DNA of 64,000 nucleotides from Borrelia hispanica CRI (GTDB lineage Bacteria; Spirochaetota; Spirochaetia; Borreliales; Borreliaceae): NCBI RefSeq assembly GCF_000500065.1, contig NZ_AYOU01000121.1, positions 186,001 to 250,000 of the forward strand, read 5' to 3'. Shown piece by piece: positions 1 to 8,617 of this stretch (position 1 is its first letter; each line of letters starts with the position of its first letter). The notes under the pieces were generated by a model. It saw only the letters and a program-made list of their open reading frames with translations, ran no database searches and was not told where the DNA came from. The position numbers and the translations under genes were made by a program.

Positions 1-1347
1 GATAGTAAAAGAATAGATTCTATATTAAATCTTGTAAGTGAAGCTGTCATTAGTAAGTCGTCCTATAATCAAATAAATTCTGATATGACATCTTTTATTT
101 ATGGTTTTAATTATTTTTATGATTATCAAGAAAATTTTCGTAATAGTTTTTTGTCAGATTTAAAGATGATTTTTAAAGATTTCGGTTTAGATTTGGAAAA
201 TTCTATTGAGACACGGATAGTAGAGTTATTGGAACATAAATTTGATAGAAGTTTGCAAGATATGATGAATCTAAAAGATTTATTATTTAAGATTCACCAA
301 GATTCTAGATTTGCATCTAGTAGACTCTCTAGGATAATTACTGATTTGCATGAGAGTGTTTTAAAAACACGGATGTTGCCGGTTGCTAGTATTTTTTCAA
401 GGTTTACAAGAGTAATAAGAGATCTTTCAAAGAAATTGGGTAAGGTTGTAGAACTGAGTACGCAAGGAGAAGATACTGAAGTTGATAAATCTGTTATAGA
501 TGACCTTGTAGATCCTTTAATGCATTGTATTAGAAATTCTATGGATCATGGAATTGAAACTATAGATGAAAGGATTAGTAAGGGAAAAGATAAAACCGGT
601 CATATAATTTTGCGTGCCAAAAATGAAGGTAATGTGATATCAATTGAAATTGAAGATGATGGGAAAGGTATAGATCCAAATGTCATTAGGAAAAAATCAA
701 TTGAAAAAGGTTTAATAAATGAAAATACAGTTCTTTCAGAGAGTGAAATGCTTAATTTGATTTTTGAGCCTGGGTTTTCGACAGCTAGTCAAATTACAGA
801 TGTTTCTGGTAGGGGTGTAGGGCTTGATGTTGTTAAAAATAATGTTAAAAAATTAAATGGAACTATCATTATAGATTCAAAAATTAATGTTGGTACTACT
901 TTTAAAATTAAACTTCCTTTAACATTGGTAATTGTTCAAGGACTTCTTGTAAAATCAGGTAATGAGATTTATGTTATTCCTTTAAATAGTGTTCTTGAAA
1001 CTCATAGAATTAATGAAGATGATATTAAGCTTCTTGAAAATGATCATGAAGTATATAATTTAAGGGAAGAAGTTATATCTGTGCTTAGGCTTGATGAGCT
1101 TTTTAATATAAAAAATGATCATCAAGATTTGTATGAAAAATTTTTGATAGTGATTAGCATTAATGGTAAAAAAGCAGGTATAGTTGTTGATTCTATTCTT
1201 GGAGAGGAAGATTTTGTTGTAAAACCTATTAAAGATAAGTATGCTTCGAGCCCTGGAATAGTTGGAGCTACTACACTTGGTAATGGTAAGGTTGTTCTGA
1301 TTATTGATGTGTTTAGGTTGTTTGACTTAAGGGATATGCAGGGATAG
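1..1347 (+). CDS. cheA: Chemotaxis histidine kinase CheA, C-terminal part (5' end outside window)
   Basis: CheA autophosphorylates in response to chemoreceptors and passes phosphate to CheY. The frame is open from base 1 with no start, and the first residues (IDSILNLVSEAVISKS) look like the P3 dimerisation helix, so the ATG at 85 is internal and the P1/P2 domains lie upstream. About 448 residues are present: P3, then the ATPase domain with N box DPLMHCIRNSMDHG (about 508-549), G1 box EDDGKGID (about 652-675) and G2 box SGRGVGLDVV (about 805-834), then the CheW-like P5 domain from about 920 to the end. The stop is 4 bases before cheW3. By gene order this corresponds to B. burgdorferi cheA2, which lies downstream of flaA in a motility operon. 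Confidence 0.96.
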   Translation, partial: DSKRIDSILNLVSEAVISKSSYNQINSDMTSFIYGFNYFYDYQENFRNSFLSDLKMIFKDFGLDLENSIETRIVELLEHKFDRSLQDMMNLKDLLFKIHQDSRFASSRLSRIITDLHESVLKTRMLPVASIFSRFTRVIRDLSKKLGKVVELSTQGEDTEVDKSVIDDLVDPLMHCIRNSMDHGIETIDERISKGKDKTGHIILRAKNEGNVISIEIEDDGKGIDPNVIRKKSIEKGLINENTVLSESEMLNLIFEPGFSTASQITDVSGRGVGLDVVKNNVKKLNGTIIIDSKINVGTTFKIKLPLTLVIVQGLLVKSGNEIYVIPLNSVLETHRINEDDIKLLENDHEVYNLREEVISVLRLDELFNIKNDHQDLYEKFLIVISINGKKAGIVVDSILGEEDFVVKPIKDKYASSPGIVGATTLGNGKVVLIIDVFRLFDLRDMQG

Positions 1348-1351
1348 TCTT

Positions 1352-2749
1352 ATGATGGAAATAAAAGAGATATATTTAGATGAACATAATGTTGGTAGTC
1401 GTCTTAAAGGAAAGGATTCTGTTAATTTAGATTTTAAAGTGGTATCTTTCAACATTGGGGATGATAGTTATTTGGTAGATATCATGCAAGTTAAAGAGAT
1501 TAGAAAGTCTAATAATTTTACATATGTTCCTAATGCTAAAAAATATGTGGTTGGTCTTGACAATTTAAGAGGGGAAATAATTTCTATTATTGATTTGAGA
1601 ATAATGTTTAATTTGAAAATCGTTAAAAAAGAGTTTGAAGATGTTATGGTGCTTAGAAATAACGATCTATTAATAGGAGTTATTGTTGATAAGGTTAATA
1701 ATGTTTTTTCAATTGATTCTTCTTTGATTCAAGATCCTCATCCTGTTTTATTTCAAGAAACATTGATACATTATATGAGGGGTGTAGTTGAATATGGTTC
1801 AAAATTGTACATTGTTCTTGATGTTGGTAAAATTTTTAATTATGATAATGATATAGAAGAGAAAGAATTTTTATTGGAAGAGAGTAAAAATACATGTGAT
1901 AAGATAGGTACTTCTGGGCATGAAGAGCAGTCGATATCTTCTGATAATAATTATTTGGAGTTATCAGGAGCATCTGCTAGTAATCATGTGTTATCTTCTA
2001 AGGATAATTTAGATGATTTAAGGGTGATTAAAGAAAATCTTTTTAAATATTCTTTTAATGCATCCTTGGTGAGTGACGATTTTTTAAAGAGGATAAGAGT
2101 TAAATTAGATATTGCAAATATTAATGATTTAGCTTATGATAACTTCTTAAGTGAATTTTATTCAAAATCATCGGGTCAATTATGGAATGAGCGGTATTTA
2201 AAGGAATTTAAGGAGGAAATTGTTCAACAGCATGTTAATAATATGAGTAATATTGGTACTATTTTAAATGTTTTTGAAATTGGATGTGGTGAAGGAAAAG
2301 AGACAATATCTTTCGTGAATGTTTTGTATGAGTCTTATAAAAATCCTTTTAAAGTAACGGCTATTGATAATGATTTTAATAAAGTTATAGGTACTTCTAA
2401 TCTGGTTTTCTTGGAATCTGAGATTAATTTGAGTGAGATTTATCGAAGAAATTCCTTTGAGCAAACTTCAGGAGTTTATAAATTTAAGCCAGAGATTATG
2501 AATAGTATTTTATTTGAATATTCAGATGCCATTTTATCAGAATTTCCAGAAAATTTGGGAATTGTGTTTTTAAGAGATATTTTATGTTTCTTGAATGATG
2601 ATGGTCAAATTTTAATTCTGAATGCAATTGTAGAAAAATCTGTTAGAGGTGCTCTTTTGATTTTGGGAGATAATGAAGAACTTAAGAATAATGATCTTTT
2701 TGTAAAAGATAAGTCTGTAAAATATTTTAACCTATATAAGAGGATTTAA
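1352..2749 (+). CDS. cheW3: CheW3: CheW coupling domain fused to a CheR-like methyltransferase domain
   Basis: The protein has 465 residues, about three times a normal CheW. Residues about 25-165 form a CheW domain (IVDIMQVKEIRKSNN-like region, then GLDNLRGEIISIIDLR). After a polar linker, residues about 225-465 resemble CheR: a SAM-binding glycine motif FEIGCGEGKETISF, an acidic strand AIDNDFNK, and FLRDILCFLNDDG and LLILGDNEEL where CheR normally has RNxLIYF and GHSE. The deviations from CheR make methyltransferase activity uncertain. CheW couples receptors to CheA, which fits the operon position between cheA and cheX. Two adjacent ATG codons (1352, 1355) could serve as start. It corresponds to BB0670 as I recall. 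Confidence 0.92.
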   Translation: MMEIKEIYLDEHNVGSRLKGKDSVNLDFKVVSFNIGDDSYLVDIMQVKEIRKSNNFTYVPNAKKYVVGLDNLRGEIISIIDLRIMFNLKIVKKEFEDVMVLRNNDLLIGVIVDKVNNVFSIDSSLIQDPHPVLFQETLIHYMRGVVEYGSKLYIVLDVGKIFNYDNDIEEKEFLLEESKNTCDKIGTSGHEEQSISSDNNYLELSGASASNHVLSSKDNLDDLRVIKENLFKYSFNASLVSDDFLKRIRVKLDIANINDLAYDNFLSEFYSKSSGQLWNERYLKEFKEEIVQQHVNNMSNIGTILNVFEIGCGEGKETISFVNVLYESYKNPFKVTAIDNDFNKVIGTSNLVFLESEINLSEIYRRNSFEQTSGVYKFKPEIMNSILFEYSDAILSEFPENLGIVFLRDILCFLNDDGQILILNAIVEKSVRGALLILGDNEELKNNDLFVKDKSVKYFNLYKRI

Positions 2750-2760
2750 AGGAGAAATTA

Positions 2761-3246
2761 ATGAGGATAGATTATATAGAACCATTTTTAGATGCTGCTT
2801 CTTCAGTTTTAAGAGATATGTTGCTTGTCGATGATATTCAAATGGGCAGTCCTGGGCTTAAATCAATAAATCAAAAGATAAAGGGAGTTTCTGTTATCGT
2901 AGGGCTTGCAGGTTCTGTTGAAGGAAGTATTATTATTGACATGGATATTGATACTGCACTTTTTGTTGCATCTAAATTAAATTTTGAAGAGTATGTTAAT
3001 TTTGATGATGAGGAGACTAAGGAAATGGTAGCAGCAACTCTTACAGAAGTTGGTAATATTATTGCTGGTAATTTTGTTACTACTCTACATTCTAAGGGTT
3101 TTGTGTTTGACATAACTCCTCCAGCTTTCATTTATGGAGAGAATATGAAGATAAGTAATAAAGGATCTGAAGCATTAATAGTACCTTTTACTTTGCCAGA
3201 TAATAAAATTATTGAAGTTAATATTGCAATAAGGGAGAGGGTTTGA
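2761..3246 (+). CDS. cheX: CheX, CheY-phosphate phosphatase
   Basis: At 161 residues this is the normal CheX length. CheX dephosphorylates CheY-P and is the usual phosphatase in spirochaetes, which lack CheZ. The catalytic E-x-x-N motif is visible as EVGNIIAGNF in the middle of the protein, within the helix TLTEVGNIIAGN. A second part (ISNKGSEALIVPFTLP) matches the beta region of the CheC/CheX/FliY fold. The start is preceded by AAAGGAG (about 2748-2754). It lies 11 bases after cheW3 and 48 bases before cheY, so the adaptor, phosphatase and response regulator are made together. Confidence 0.95.
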   Translation: MRIDYIEPFLDAASSVLRDMLLVDDIQMGSPGLKSINQKIKGVSVIVGLAGSVEGSIIIDMDIDTALFVASKLNFEEYVNFDDEETKEMVAATLTEVGNIIAGNFVTTLHSKGFVFDITPPAFIYGENMKISNKGSEALIVPFTLPDNKIIEVNIAIRERV

Positions 3247-3294
3247 TATCATTATGGAATTGAGAGTGCTTATTATTAAAAAAGAGGGTTTAAT

Positions 3295-3735
3295 ATGATC
3301 CAGAAAACTACAATTGCTACGGATGCTGCAAGTAAACCAAGAGGTATTAATTATGATACAGGAGTTCCTTTTAATGTTTTGATTGTGGATGATTCGGTTT
3401 TTACCGTAAAGCAACTTACTCAAATTTTTACTTCTGAAGGATTTAACGTCATTGATACTGCTGCTGATGGTGAAGAAGCTGTGGTTAAGTATAAAAATCA
3501 TTATCCTAATGTCGATATTGTTACTCTTGATATTACTATGCCAAAAATGGATGGAATGACATGTCTTGATAATATTATTGAATTTGATAAAAATGCTAAA
3601 GTAATAATGATTTCTGCTTTGGGGAAAGAGCAGTTGGTTAAGGATTGTTTGATTAAGGGTGCAAAGACGTTTATTGTAAAACCTCTTGATAGAGCCAAGG
3701 TTCTTCAAAGAGTTATGTCTGTATTTGTCCAATGA
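3295..3735 (+). CDS. cheY3: Chemotaxis response regulator CheY (CheY3 type)
   Basis: A single receiver domain of 146 residues with an N-terminal extension of about 25 residues before the first strand. All receiver residues are present: acidic pair in VLIVDDS, phospho-acceptor Asp79 in VTLDITMPKMDG, Ser in VIMISALG and Lys in FIVKPL. Phosphorylated CheY binds the flagellar motor switch. A GAGGG ribosome-binding site precedes the ATG. It is the last gene of the che cluster; the next gene is convergent and only 12 bases away, and I see no clear hairpin terminator between them. The Asp79 position matches what I recall for B. burgdorferi CheY3. Confidence 0.96.
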   Translation: MIQKTTIATDAASKPRGINYDTGVPFNVLIVDDSVFTVKQLTQIFTSEGFNVIDTAADGEEAVVKYKNHYPNVDIVTLDITMPKMDGMTCLDNIIEFDKNAKVIMISALGKEQLVKDCLIKGAKTFIVKPLDRAKVLQRVMSVFVQ

Positions 3736-3747
3736 AATTAGTGTTGA

Positions 3748-4263
3748 TTATTTATTATTGTTGTTATAAAAAATCATTTCATTAGTTATTTCTTTTGGAT
3801 TTTTTGTGAAGTATGATGGATTGAGGTTGAAAATTTCTAATTTGTCTTTATTATTACTGATATATAGTTCTAGCTTGTAAAATCCTTGTGTGGTATATAT
3901 TAATGCTGAGCTTTTAAAAATTGAATCTATAGTTTTAATTTTAAATATTTTGTATTTTGTAAAATCTTTGTCAATGATTTCACTTTTCAGTAAATATTTG
4001 TTGGTTTCTCTATATGTTGGAGTGATTTGTGTGTCATCAATTTTATTTTTTAGAATACTTTTTATGAAATTTTCTGTTAATTCATATATCTGTATTTCAT
4101 GTGTACTTTTTGGATGTTGAGTATAATATTCTTCTTCTATTAATAAGTTAAAAGCAGAATATTTTCTCATGGATTCTGATGATCGTTTTTCTATTGAAGG
4201 TGTTATTAATCTTGAATGAATTGATGTGTTAATTATTAAAAATAATAATATTTTTCTGATCAT
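3748..4263 (-). CDS. Unknown small exported protein
   Basis: I do not recognise this 171-residue protein. It starts with a short basic stretch and a hydrophobic segment (MIRKILLFLIINTSIHS), which looks like a signal peptide or membrane anchor without a clear lipobox. The rest is polar, Lys/Ile/Asn-rich and predicted to be a small periplasmic domain. Its ATG overlaps the stop of the upstream membrane protein by 4 bases (ATGA arrangement), so the two are translationally coupled and probably act together. It is the last gene of the minus-strand gph group and converges on cheY. It corresponds to about BB0673. Confidence 0.75.
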   Translation of the reverse strand: MIRKILLFLIINTSIHSRLITPSIEKRSSESMRKYSAFNLLIEEEYYTQHPKSTHEIQIYELTENFIKSILKNKIDDTQITPTYRETNKYLLKSEIIDKDFTKYKIFKIKTIDSIFKSSALIYTTQGFYKLELYISNNKDKLEIFNLNPSYFTKNPKEITNEMIFYNNNNK

Positions 4264-5309
4264 ATGTTTTCCTTATTGTTACTATTTATTATTTTCTTTA
4301 GTTGTTCAATTTCTAATGGAAGTTTGCTTTTTCTTTTTGTATTTAATTTATTCTTTAATAAAACGTTGTTAAATGTTTTTGCCATTTCATATACTTTTTC
4401 TTCACTAAAATGAAATGGAATTTGAATTTTTCTATACTCAAATGGGTCTTGTAAAACTTTGTGCATTAATATAATTGGGTTTAGGAAACTTGCTTTAAAA
4501 AATTTATAAAAATTTGTTAAAAATATTGCAAATGATATGAAAAGAGTAAATAAAAATATTCCTATTACAGAGTCATTTTTTCTTTGTAAATATTTGTCTA
4601 TATAGAATTTTGTTTTGTCTATTTCAATAATTTTATATTCACTAGGACTGTAGTAAAAAAATATATCATCAGATTTAGAATATATAGTTTTTTCTTTATC
4701 TTTAATAATAAGTATAAAGGGATATTTTTCTTTAATATAATTTTTTTCAGTTGTGATAGAAATGTTTTTGATTATGTTGAATTCTTGTTTTTCTGGGATT
4801 GTATTTGCAAAACCTGAACTTGAGAATATGATGAAAAATATAAATGGAACCAGTGAACTTATTGAAAATGTTCTGGCAAATGCAATTAAAATTAAATTTT
4901 TTTCTTTTGGATTATAATAAATTTCAATCATTAAGTCGTTAAATCTAAGAAGTCTTAAGAATCTTAATTTAAAGAGTGAGAGTATTATTGGAGTTAAGAT
5001 TGTTTCTTGAGGATTTAGTATATTTTGCATTTGATGAGAACTATAAAATATTAAAGGAACTAGACAATGTATTAAATCGAAGAATAGATTATTCCTTATG
5101 TATATTTGTGATATTTTTAAAAAATATGCCTTTAAAATTTTGTAAAAGAAAATAAGAATTAATATTATGTCAAATAAGAATCCAATGAATATTAAAGCAA
5201 ATCGGATTTTATATGGCAAAAAAAGTATTATCGATAATTCTTCCATTAAAAATGTAAATATTGATGCTATTAAAATTGCTTTAAAAAAATTTGAAAATAT
5301 TTTTACCAT
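4260..5309 (-). CDS. Unknown multi-pass membrane protein
   Basis: The function is unknown. The 349-residue protein has about five hydrophobic segments in its first half (within residues about 8-75, about 85-105 and about 150-170), a soluble segment of about 80 residues that would face the periplasm (about 172-245, containing IIDKEKTIYSKSD-like sequence), one more strong membrane helix (about 248-270) and a cytoplasmic tail of about 80 residues with EEKVYEMAKTFNNVLL. This resembles the layout of a membrane sensor with a HAMP-like element after the last helix, but I see no kinase, cyclase or receiver domain. It overlaps both neighbours by a few bases. It corresponds to about BB0674. Confidence 0.75.
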   Translation of the reverse strand: MVKIFSNFFKAILIASIFTFLMEELSIILFLPYKIRFALIFIGFLFDIILILIFFYKILKAYFLKISQIYIRNNLFFDLIHCLVPLIFYSSHQMQNILNPQETILTPIILSLFKLRFLRLLRFNDLMIEIYYNPKEKNLILIAFARTFSISSLVPFIFFIIFSSSGFANTIPEKQEFNIIKNISITTEKNYIKEKYPFILIIKDKEKTIYSKSDDIFFYYSPSEYKIIEIDKTKFYIDKYLQRKNDSVIGIFLFTLFISFAIFLTNFYKFFKASFLNPIILMHKVLQDPFEYRKIQIPFHFSEEKVYEMAKTFNNVLLKNKLNTKRKSKLPLEIEQLKKIINSNNKENI

Positions 5310-6166
5310 TTGTTTTTCCTAGCTATTTCTAAGAGTTCTTTAATAATTCTTGGATCGTAGTCTTTTGAATTTGATTGCTTTATTGAAAACCAACTTTCAT
5401 CGTATCCTATAAATCCTTTTGTTCTGTTATTTTTGATATTTGGAATTTTAGTTCTATTTGAAAAGATTGATATTAATGTTGCAATTGGAGACATATTGCT
5501 TAAGTGTTCATATTTAAATAGACTCTGAGTTATTATCTTTACTGTGTTATTGTCTAAAAATTCTATTTCTTTGCTAACCAATTTTGATATGTTTTCAATA
5601 TTTTGAGGAATTAACCTTATTTCTTTTTCTAAATAAAATTTAATTATTAGAATTTTTAATAATAATAAAATTTTAATATAGTTTTTTATAATTTTAGAAG
5701 AGTCAAAAATATTATTTTCTTTTTTGATTAAGTATATTGTGTAAGAATTTTTATCTTCAAAAAGTTTATTTATATAGAATGTTATATATCCACTACTTAT
5801 AATATTAAAATTATATAGAAATTCTTTTCTTAAATAAGGATTTGTTTTAATGGAGTTAAATATTAATTCAAGGTTATTTTTATTAAATTTTTTATTAAAA
5901 AGATCTTTTACAATATTTAGATCAATAGATTCAATATTTGATAAAATAATAGGACTAATTATTATGTTTGTTTTTTCCTTAACGTATTGAATTAGTGAAT
6001 CTGTGTCAAATTTAAAATTTTCATTTATAAATGTTGAAATGGTTTCTTTATTATCTTCTATGTATTTGATTATTTCAACTTCTTTTTCAAAAACCGATAA
6101 TCCTTTTATGCTTTCATGATTAAATAAGTAGTGGTAAAGATGTGGAAAATATATTTTTAGGTTCAT
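5303..6166 (-). CDS. Unknown cytoplasmic protein
   Basis: I do not recognise this 287-residue protein. It is predicted to be soluble and largely helical, rich in Ile, Asn and Lys, with no signal peptide and no motif I can name. The C-terminal end (SKDYDPRIIKELLEIARKNKW) is amphipathic. The ATG overlaps the stop of gph in an ATGA arrangement and its own end overlaps the next gene by 7 bases, so it is the second gene of a four-gene coupled unit. Its composition is that of other minus-strand genes here and does not suggest transfer. It corresponds to about BB0675. Confidence 0.75.
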   Translation of the reverse strand: MNLKIYFPHLYHYLFNHESIKGLSVFEKEVEIIKYIEDNKETISTFINENFKFDTDSLIQYVKEKTNIIISPIILSNIESIDLNIVKDLFNKKFNKNNLELIFNSIKTNPYLRKEFLYNFNIISSGYITFYINKLFEDKNSYTIYLIKKENNIFDSSKIIKNYIKILLLLKILIIKFYLEKEIRLIPQNIENISKLVSKEIEFLDNNTVKIITQSLFKYEHLSNMSPIATLISIFSNRTKIPNIKNNRTKGFIGYDESWFSIKQSNSKDYDPRIIKELLEIARKNKW

Positions 6167-6825
6167 TTGATTATGTCTAAGAGTTCAAATGGATTATTTA
6201 ATATGTATTTTGCTCCGTTTTCTTTTAATTCCTGTATTGTTCTAAATCCCCATGAGACTCCTATGGGTAAAAAACCAGCATTTTGAGCAGTTAACATATC
6301 AACATCACTATCACCAATATATGCTATTTCTTGTGGCATAAGATTGAGTTCTATAATCATATCAAGGGCATTTTCAGGATCTGGTTTTGCTTCGAATTTT
6401 GATGAATAACCTCTGACTTCAAAAAATTTGATGTCTTGAAATATTTCTTTTGTGATTATTAGTAATTCTTCATGGTTTTTATTACTTAAAATTCCAATAG
6501 GGATATTTAGTGAGTTTAGTTTTTTCAAAAGTTCTGGTATTCCATCATATGTTTTTGTGTGAAAATATAAATTTTGATTGTATGCTTTTACAAATTCTTG
6601 ATAAAGATTGTCATTAAGATGCTTGTCATTTAGATTGATATTTAGATGCTTGAGAGTGTTTTCTATTAATTTGGAATATCCTTTTCCAACCAGAGTATTA
6701 AATTCTTCTGTTTGAATTTCTCTATATCCTAATTTTTTTAAAGCAAAGTTCATTGATGATGCAATATCCATGATGCTGTTTATTAAAGTTCCATCCATAT
6801 CAAAAATGCAAGCTTTGATTTTCAT
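6163..6825 (-). CDS. gph: HAD-family hydrolase, phosphoglycolate phosphatase type
   Basis: A HAD phosphatase of 220 residues with motif I FDMDGTL near the N terminus, motif II in GILSNKNHEE, motif III Lys in EAKPDPENALDM and motif IV YIGDSDVDM. The large helical cap after motif I fits the Gph/PGP group; the true substrate cannot be told from sequence. A longer reading from 6864 is possible, but the ATG at 6825 begins directly before the first strand (MKIKACIFDMDG) and has an AAGAGGA ribosome-binding site 7-8 bases upstream, so I chose it. It leads an operon with three unknown genes. It corresponds to BB0676. Confidence 0.9.
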   Translation of the reverse strand: MKIKACIFDMDGTLINSIMDIASSMNFALKKLGYREIQTEEFNTLVGKGYSKLIENTLKHLNINLNDKHLNDNLYQEFVKAYNQNLYFHTKTYDGIPELLKKLNSLNIPIGILSNKNHEELLIITKEIFQDIKFFEVRGYSSKFEAKPDPENALDMIIELNLMPQEIAYIGDSDVDMLTAQNAGFLPIGVSWGFRTIQELKENGAKYILNNPFELLDIIK

Positions 6826-6895
6826 ATTGTAATCCTCTTGAAAGTCATATATCATTTGCTTCATTTTATCATTATTTCTATTTTTTGTTTATGTT

Positions 6896-6904
6896 ATTAT
6901 AGCA
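6896..6904 (-). promoter_or_regulatory. Extended -10 promoter for the gph group
   Basis: On the minus strand the sequence reads TGCTATAAT, a perfect -10 with a TGn extension. No good -35 is seen 17 bases upstream, as expected for extended -10 promoters. The start of transcription would be near 6889, about 64 bases before the gph ATG. Confidence 0.6.
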
Positions 6905-6946
6905 TTTATAAATTTTACATTATTTTTGTTTTTTTCTAAATATTCC

Positions 6947-6975
6947 TTGAAAATATTTGTTTTTCGTTTTATTAT
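6947..6975 (+). promoter_or_regulatory. Sigma-70 promoter for the ABC importer operon
   Basis: TTGAAA (6947-6952), a 17-base spacer and TATTAT (6970-6975) form a strong sigma-70 promoter. Transcription would start near 6982, giving a leader of about 50 bases that contains the 15-bp dyad at 7002-7016. Confidence 0.7.
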
Positions 6976-7001
6976 GTCTGGCTAGGGTGTAAGTAATGTT
7001 A

Positions 7002-7016
7002 TTTAACTTAGTTAAA
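7002..7016. promoter_or_regulatory. 15-bp perfect dyad in the leader of the ABC importer operon
   Basis: TTTAACT-T-AGTTAAA is a perfect inverted repeat with 7-base arms, about 20 bases after the predicted transcription start and 17 bases before the ATG. It could be an operator for a regulator of the transporter. It is AT-rich, so chance is possible. Confidence 0.4.
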
Positions 7017-7033
7017 ATTTAGGTTATCTTTTG

Positions 7034-8617
7034 ATGCAAGATATATTGGTTTTAGATAAAGTTACTAAACGGTATGGCGACTTTGTTGCTAATGATAATG
7101 TTTGTATCAATTTTAAGAAGGGAGAGATACATGCAATTCTTGGTGAGAATGGTGCTGGCAAGACCACTTTAATGAAAATTATTTATGGAATTCACAGACC
7201 TGATGGCGGACAAATTTTTTTAAGAGGGCGTGAACTTAAACTGAAAGATTCAAGTGAGTCTATTCGTAGTGGTATTGGTATGGTGTTTCAACATTTTATG
7301 CTAATTGCTAAGTTTACTGCAGTTCAAAATATTATTTTAGGATATGAAGATTCAAAATTTGGGTTTGTTAATTATGATCTTGTAAAAAAAAAAATAATTC
7401 AACTTTCTGAAAAACATGGTTTAAAAATAGATATTGATAAGCCTGTTGAAAATTTAAGCATTGGAATGAGACAAAAAATAGAAATACTCAAAGTTCTCTA
7501 TAGAAATGCGGATATTATTATTTTTGACGAACCTACGGCAGTACTTACGCCTAACGAAATAAATGAATTTATGAATGTTTTAAAGATATTGGCTATTGAA
7601 GGATATACCGTAATACTTATTACACATAAGATAAAGGAAATAAAATCTGTGGCACAGAGATGTACAGTTATGCGTCTTGGGAGAGTTATTGGAACTTTTG
7701 ATGTTGCTACTACGAGTGAGGTAGTATTTACTAAATTGATGATAGGTAAAAATACTTTTCTTGATATGTCTAAGAGACAGAGTGTTACTTATACAAATGT
7801 TCTTGAAATTAAAAATTTAAAAGTTAAAGATGAGAGAGGTATTTTACGAGTTAAAAACATTAGTTTTGACCTTAAAGAAGGTGAGATTTTTGGGATAGCT
7901 GGAGTTGAAGGAAGTGGTCAAGAAGAGTTGATTGATGCTATTATTGGCATTAGATCTATTTTTAGTGGAGATATAATTAAGAAAGTTGATGGTAAGTTTG
8001 AATCAATAAAAGGTCTTACTGTTAAGCAAATAATAGATAAAAAAATAGGTCATATTCCGTCTGATAGGCAAAAACACGGACTTATTTTAGATTTTAATAT
8101 TTTACAAAATATTGCTATTAAGAGTTTTGATGATGTGAAGTATTTAAAAATGAAAGGTAATAATATAGAAAATGATAAAATAAAGTTTAAATTTTTCAAT
8201 GCTTTAAAGAAGCAATTTGTTAATTTTAATTTTTCTGTTCTTAAGAAAGTAAGCGAACAACTTGTGATTACATTTGATATTAGACCAAGAGATATTTTGA
8301 GTAAAGTTAAAAATCTATCTGGAGGTAATCAGCAAAAAGTAATTATTGCACGTGAGATTAATTTGAAACCTGAGATTCTATTAGCAGTGCAACCTACAAG
8401 AGGGCTTGATATAGGTGCCATTGAAAATATTTATGAAAAAATTATTGAGCAAAGGAATGCAGGAATGACTGTTCTTCTTGTATCTCTTGAACTTGATGAA
8501 CTTATTCGTGTTTGTGATAGAATAGCTGTAATGTATGATGGCAAAATCATAGGTGTTTTAGAGGATAATTTTGATGCGGATATTATTAGTAAAATGATGG
8601 TGGGTGTAGGTAAATGA
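7034..8617 (+). CDS. ABC importer ATPase, two ATPase domains, nucleoside/sugar type
   Basis: A duplicated ATPase of 527 residues. Domain 1: Walker A GENGAGKTT, Q-loop VFQHFML, signature LSIGMRQK, Walker B IIIFDEPTAVL. Domain 2: degenerate Walker A GVEGSGQEE, signature LSGGNQQK, and AVQPTRGLD where the catalytic Glu would be; the Gln there is usual for NupA/RnsB-type nucleoside importers. It energises uptake with the two permeases that follow, with an ATGA overlap to the first. In B. burgdorferi this gene (BB0677) is often called mglA, but the domain-2 sequence and the lack of a sugar-binding protein favour nucleosides, with Bmp lipoproteins encoded elsewhere as partners (inference). A TTG at 7031 is also in frame. 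Confidence 0.93.
   Translation: MQDILVLDKVTKRYGDFVANDNVCINFKKGEIHAILGENGAGKTTLMKIIYGIHRPDGGQIFLRGRELKLKDSSESIRSGIGMVFQHFMLIAKFTAVQNIILGYEDSKFGFVNYDLVKKKIIQLSEKHGLKIDIDKPVENLSIGMRQKIEILKVLYRNADIIIFDEPTAVLTPNEINEFMNVLKILAIEGYTVILITHKIKEIKSVAQRCTVMRLGRVIGTFDVATTSEVVFTKLMIGKNTFLDMSKRQSVTYTNVLEIKNLKVKDERGILRVKNISFDLKEGEIFGIAGVEGSGQEELIDAIIGIRSIFSGDIIKKVDGKFESIKGLTVKQIIDKKIGHIPSDRQKHGLILDFNILQNIAIKSFDDVKYLKMKGNNIENDKIKFKFFNALKKQFVNFNFSVLKKVSEQLVITFDIRPRDILSKVKNLSGGNQQKVIIAREINLKPEILLAVQPTRGLDIGAIENIYEKIIEQRNAGMTVLLVSLELDELIRVCDRIAVMYDGKIIGVLEDNFDADIISKMMVGVGK

Noticed and set aside
85-1347. ATG at 85 as the start of cheA
   Set aside because: The frame is open from base 1 and the upstream codons encode the P3 helix, so 85 is internal.
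3175-3732. 185-codon frame antisense to cheY
   Set aside because: It lies fully opposite a well-supported gene, with Asn/Ser/Ile-rich chance composition and no motif.
6826-6864. Longer N terminus of gph from 6864
   Set aside because: The ATG at 6825 has the ribosome-binding site and starts directly before the HAD motif.
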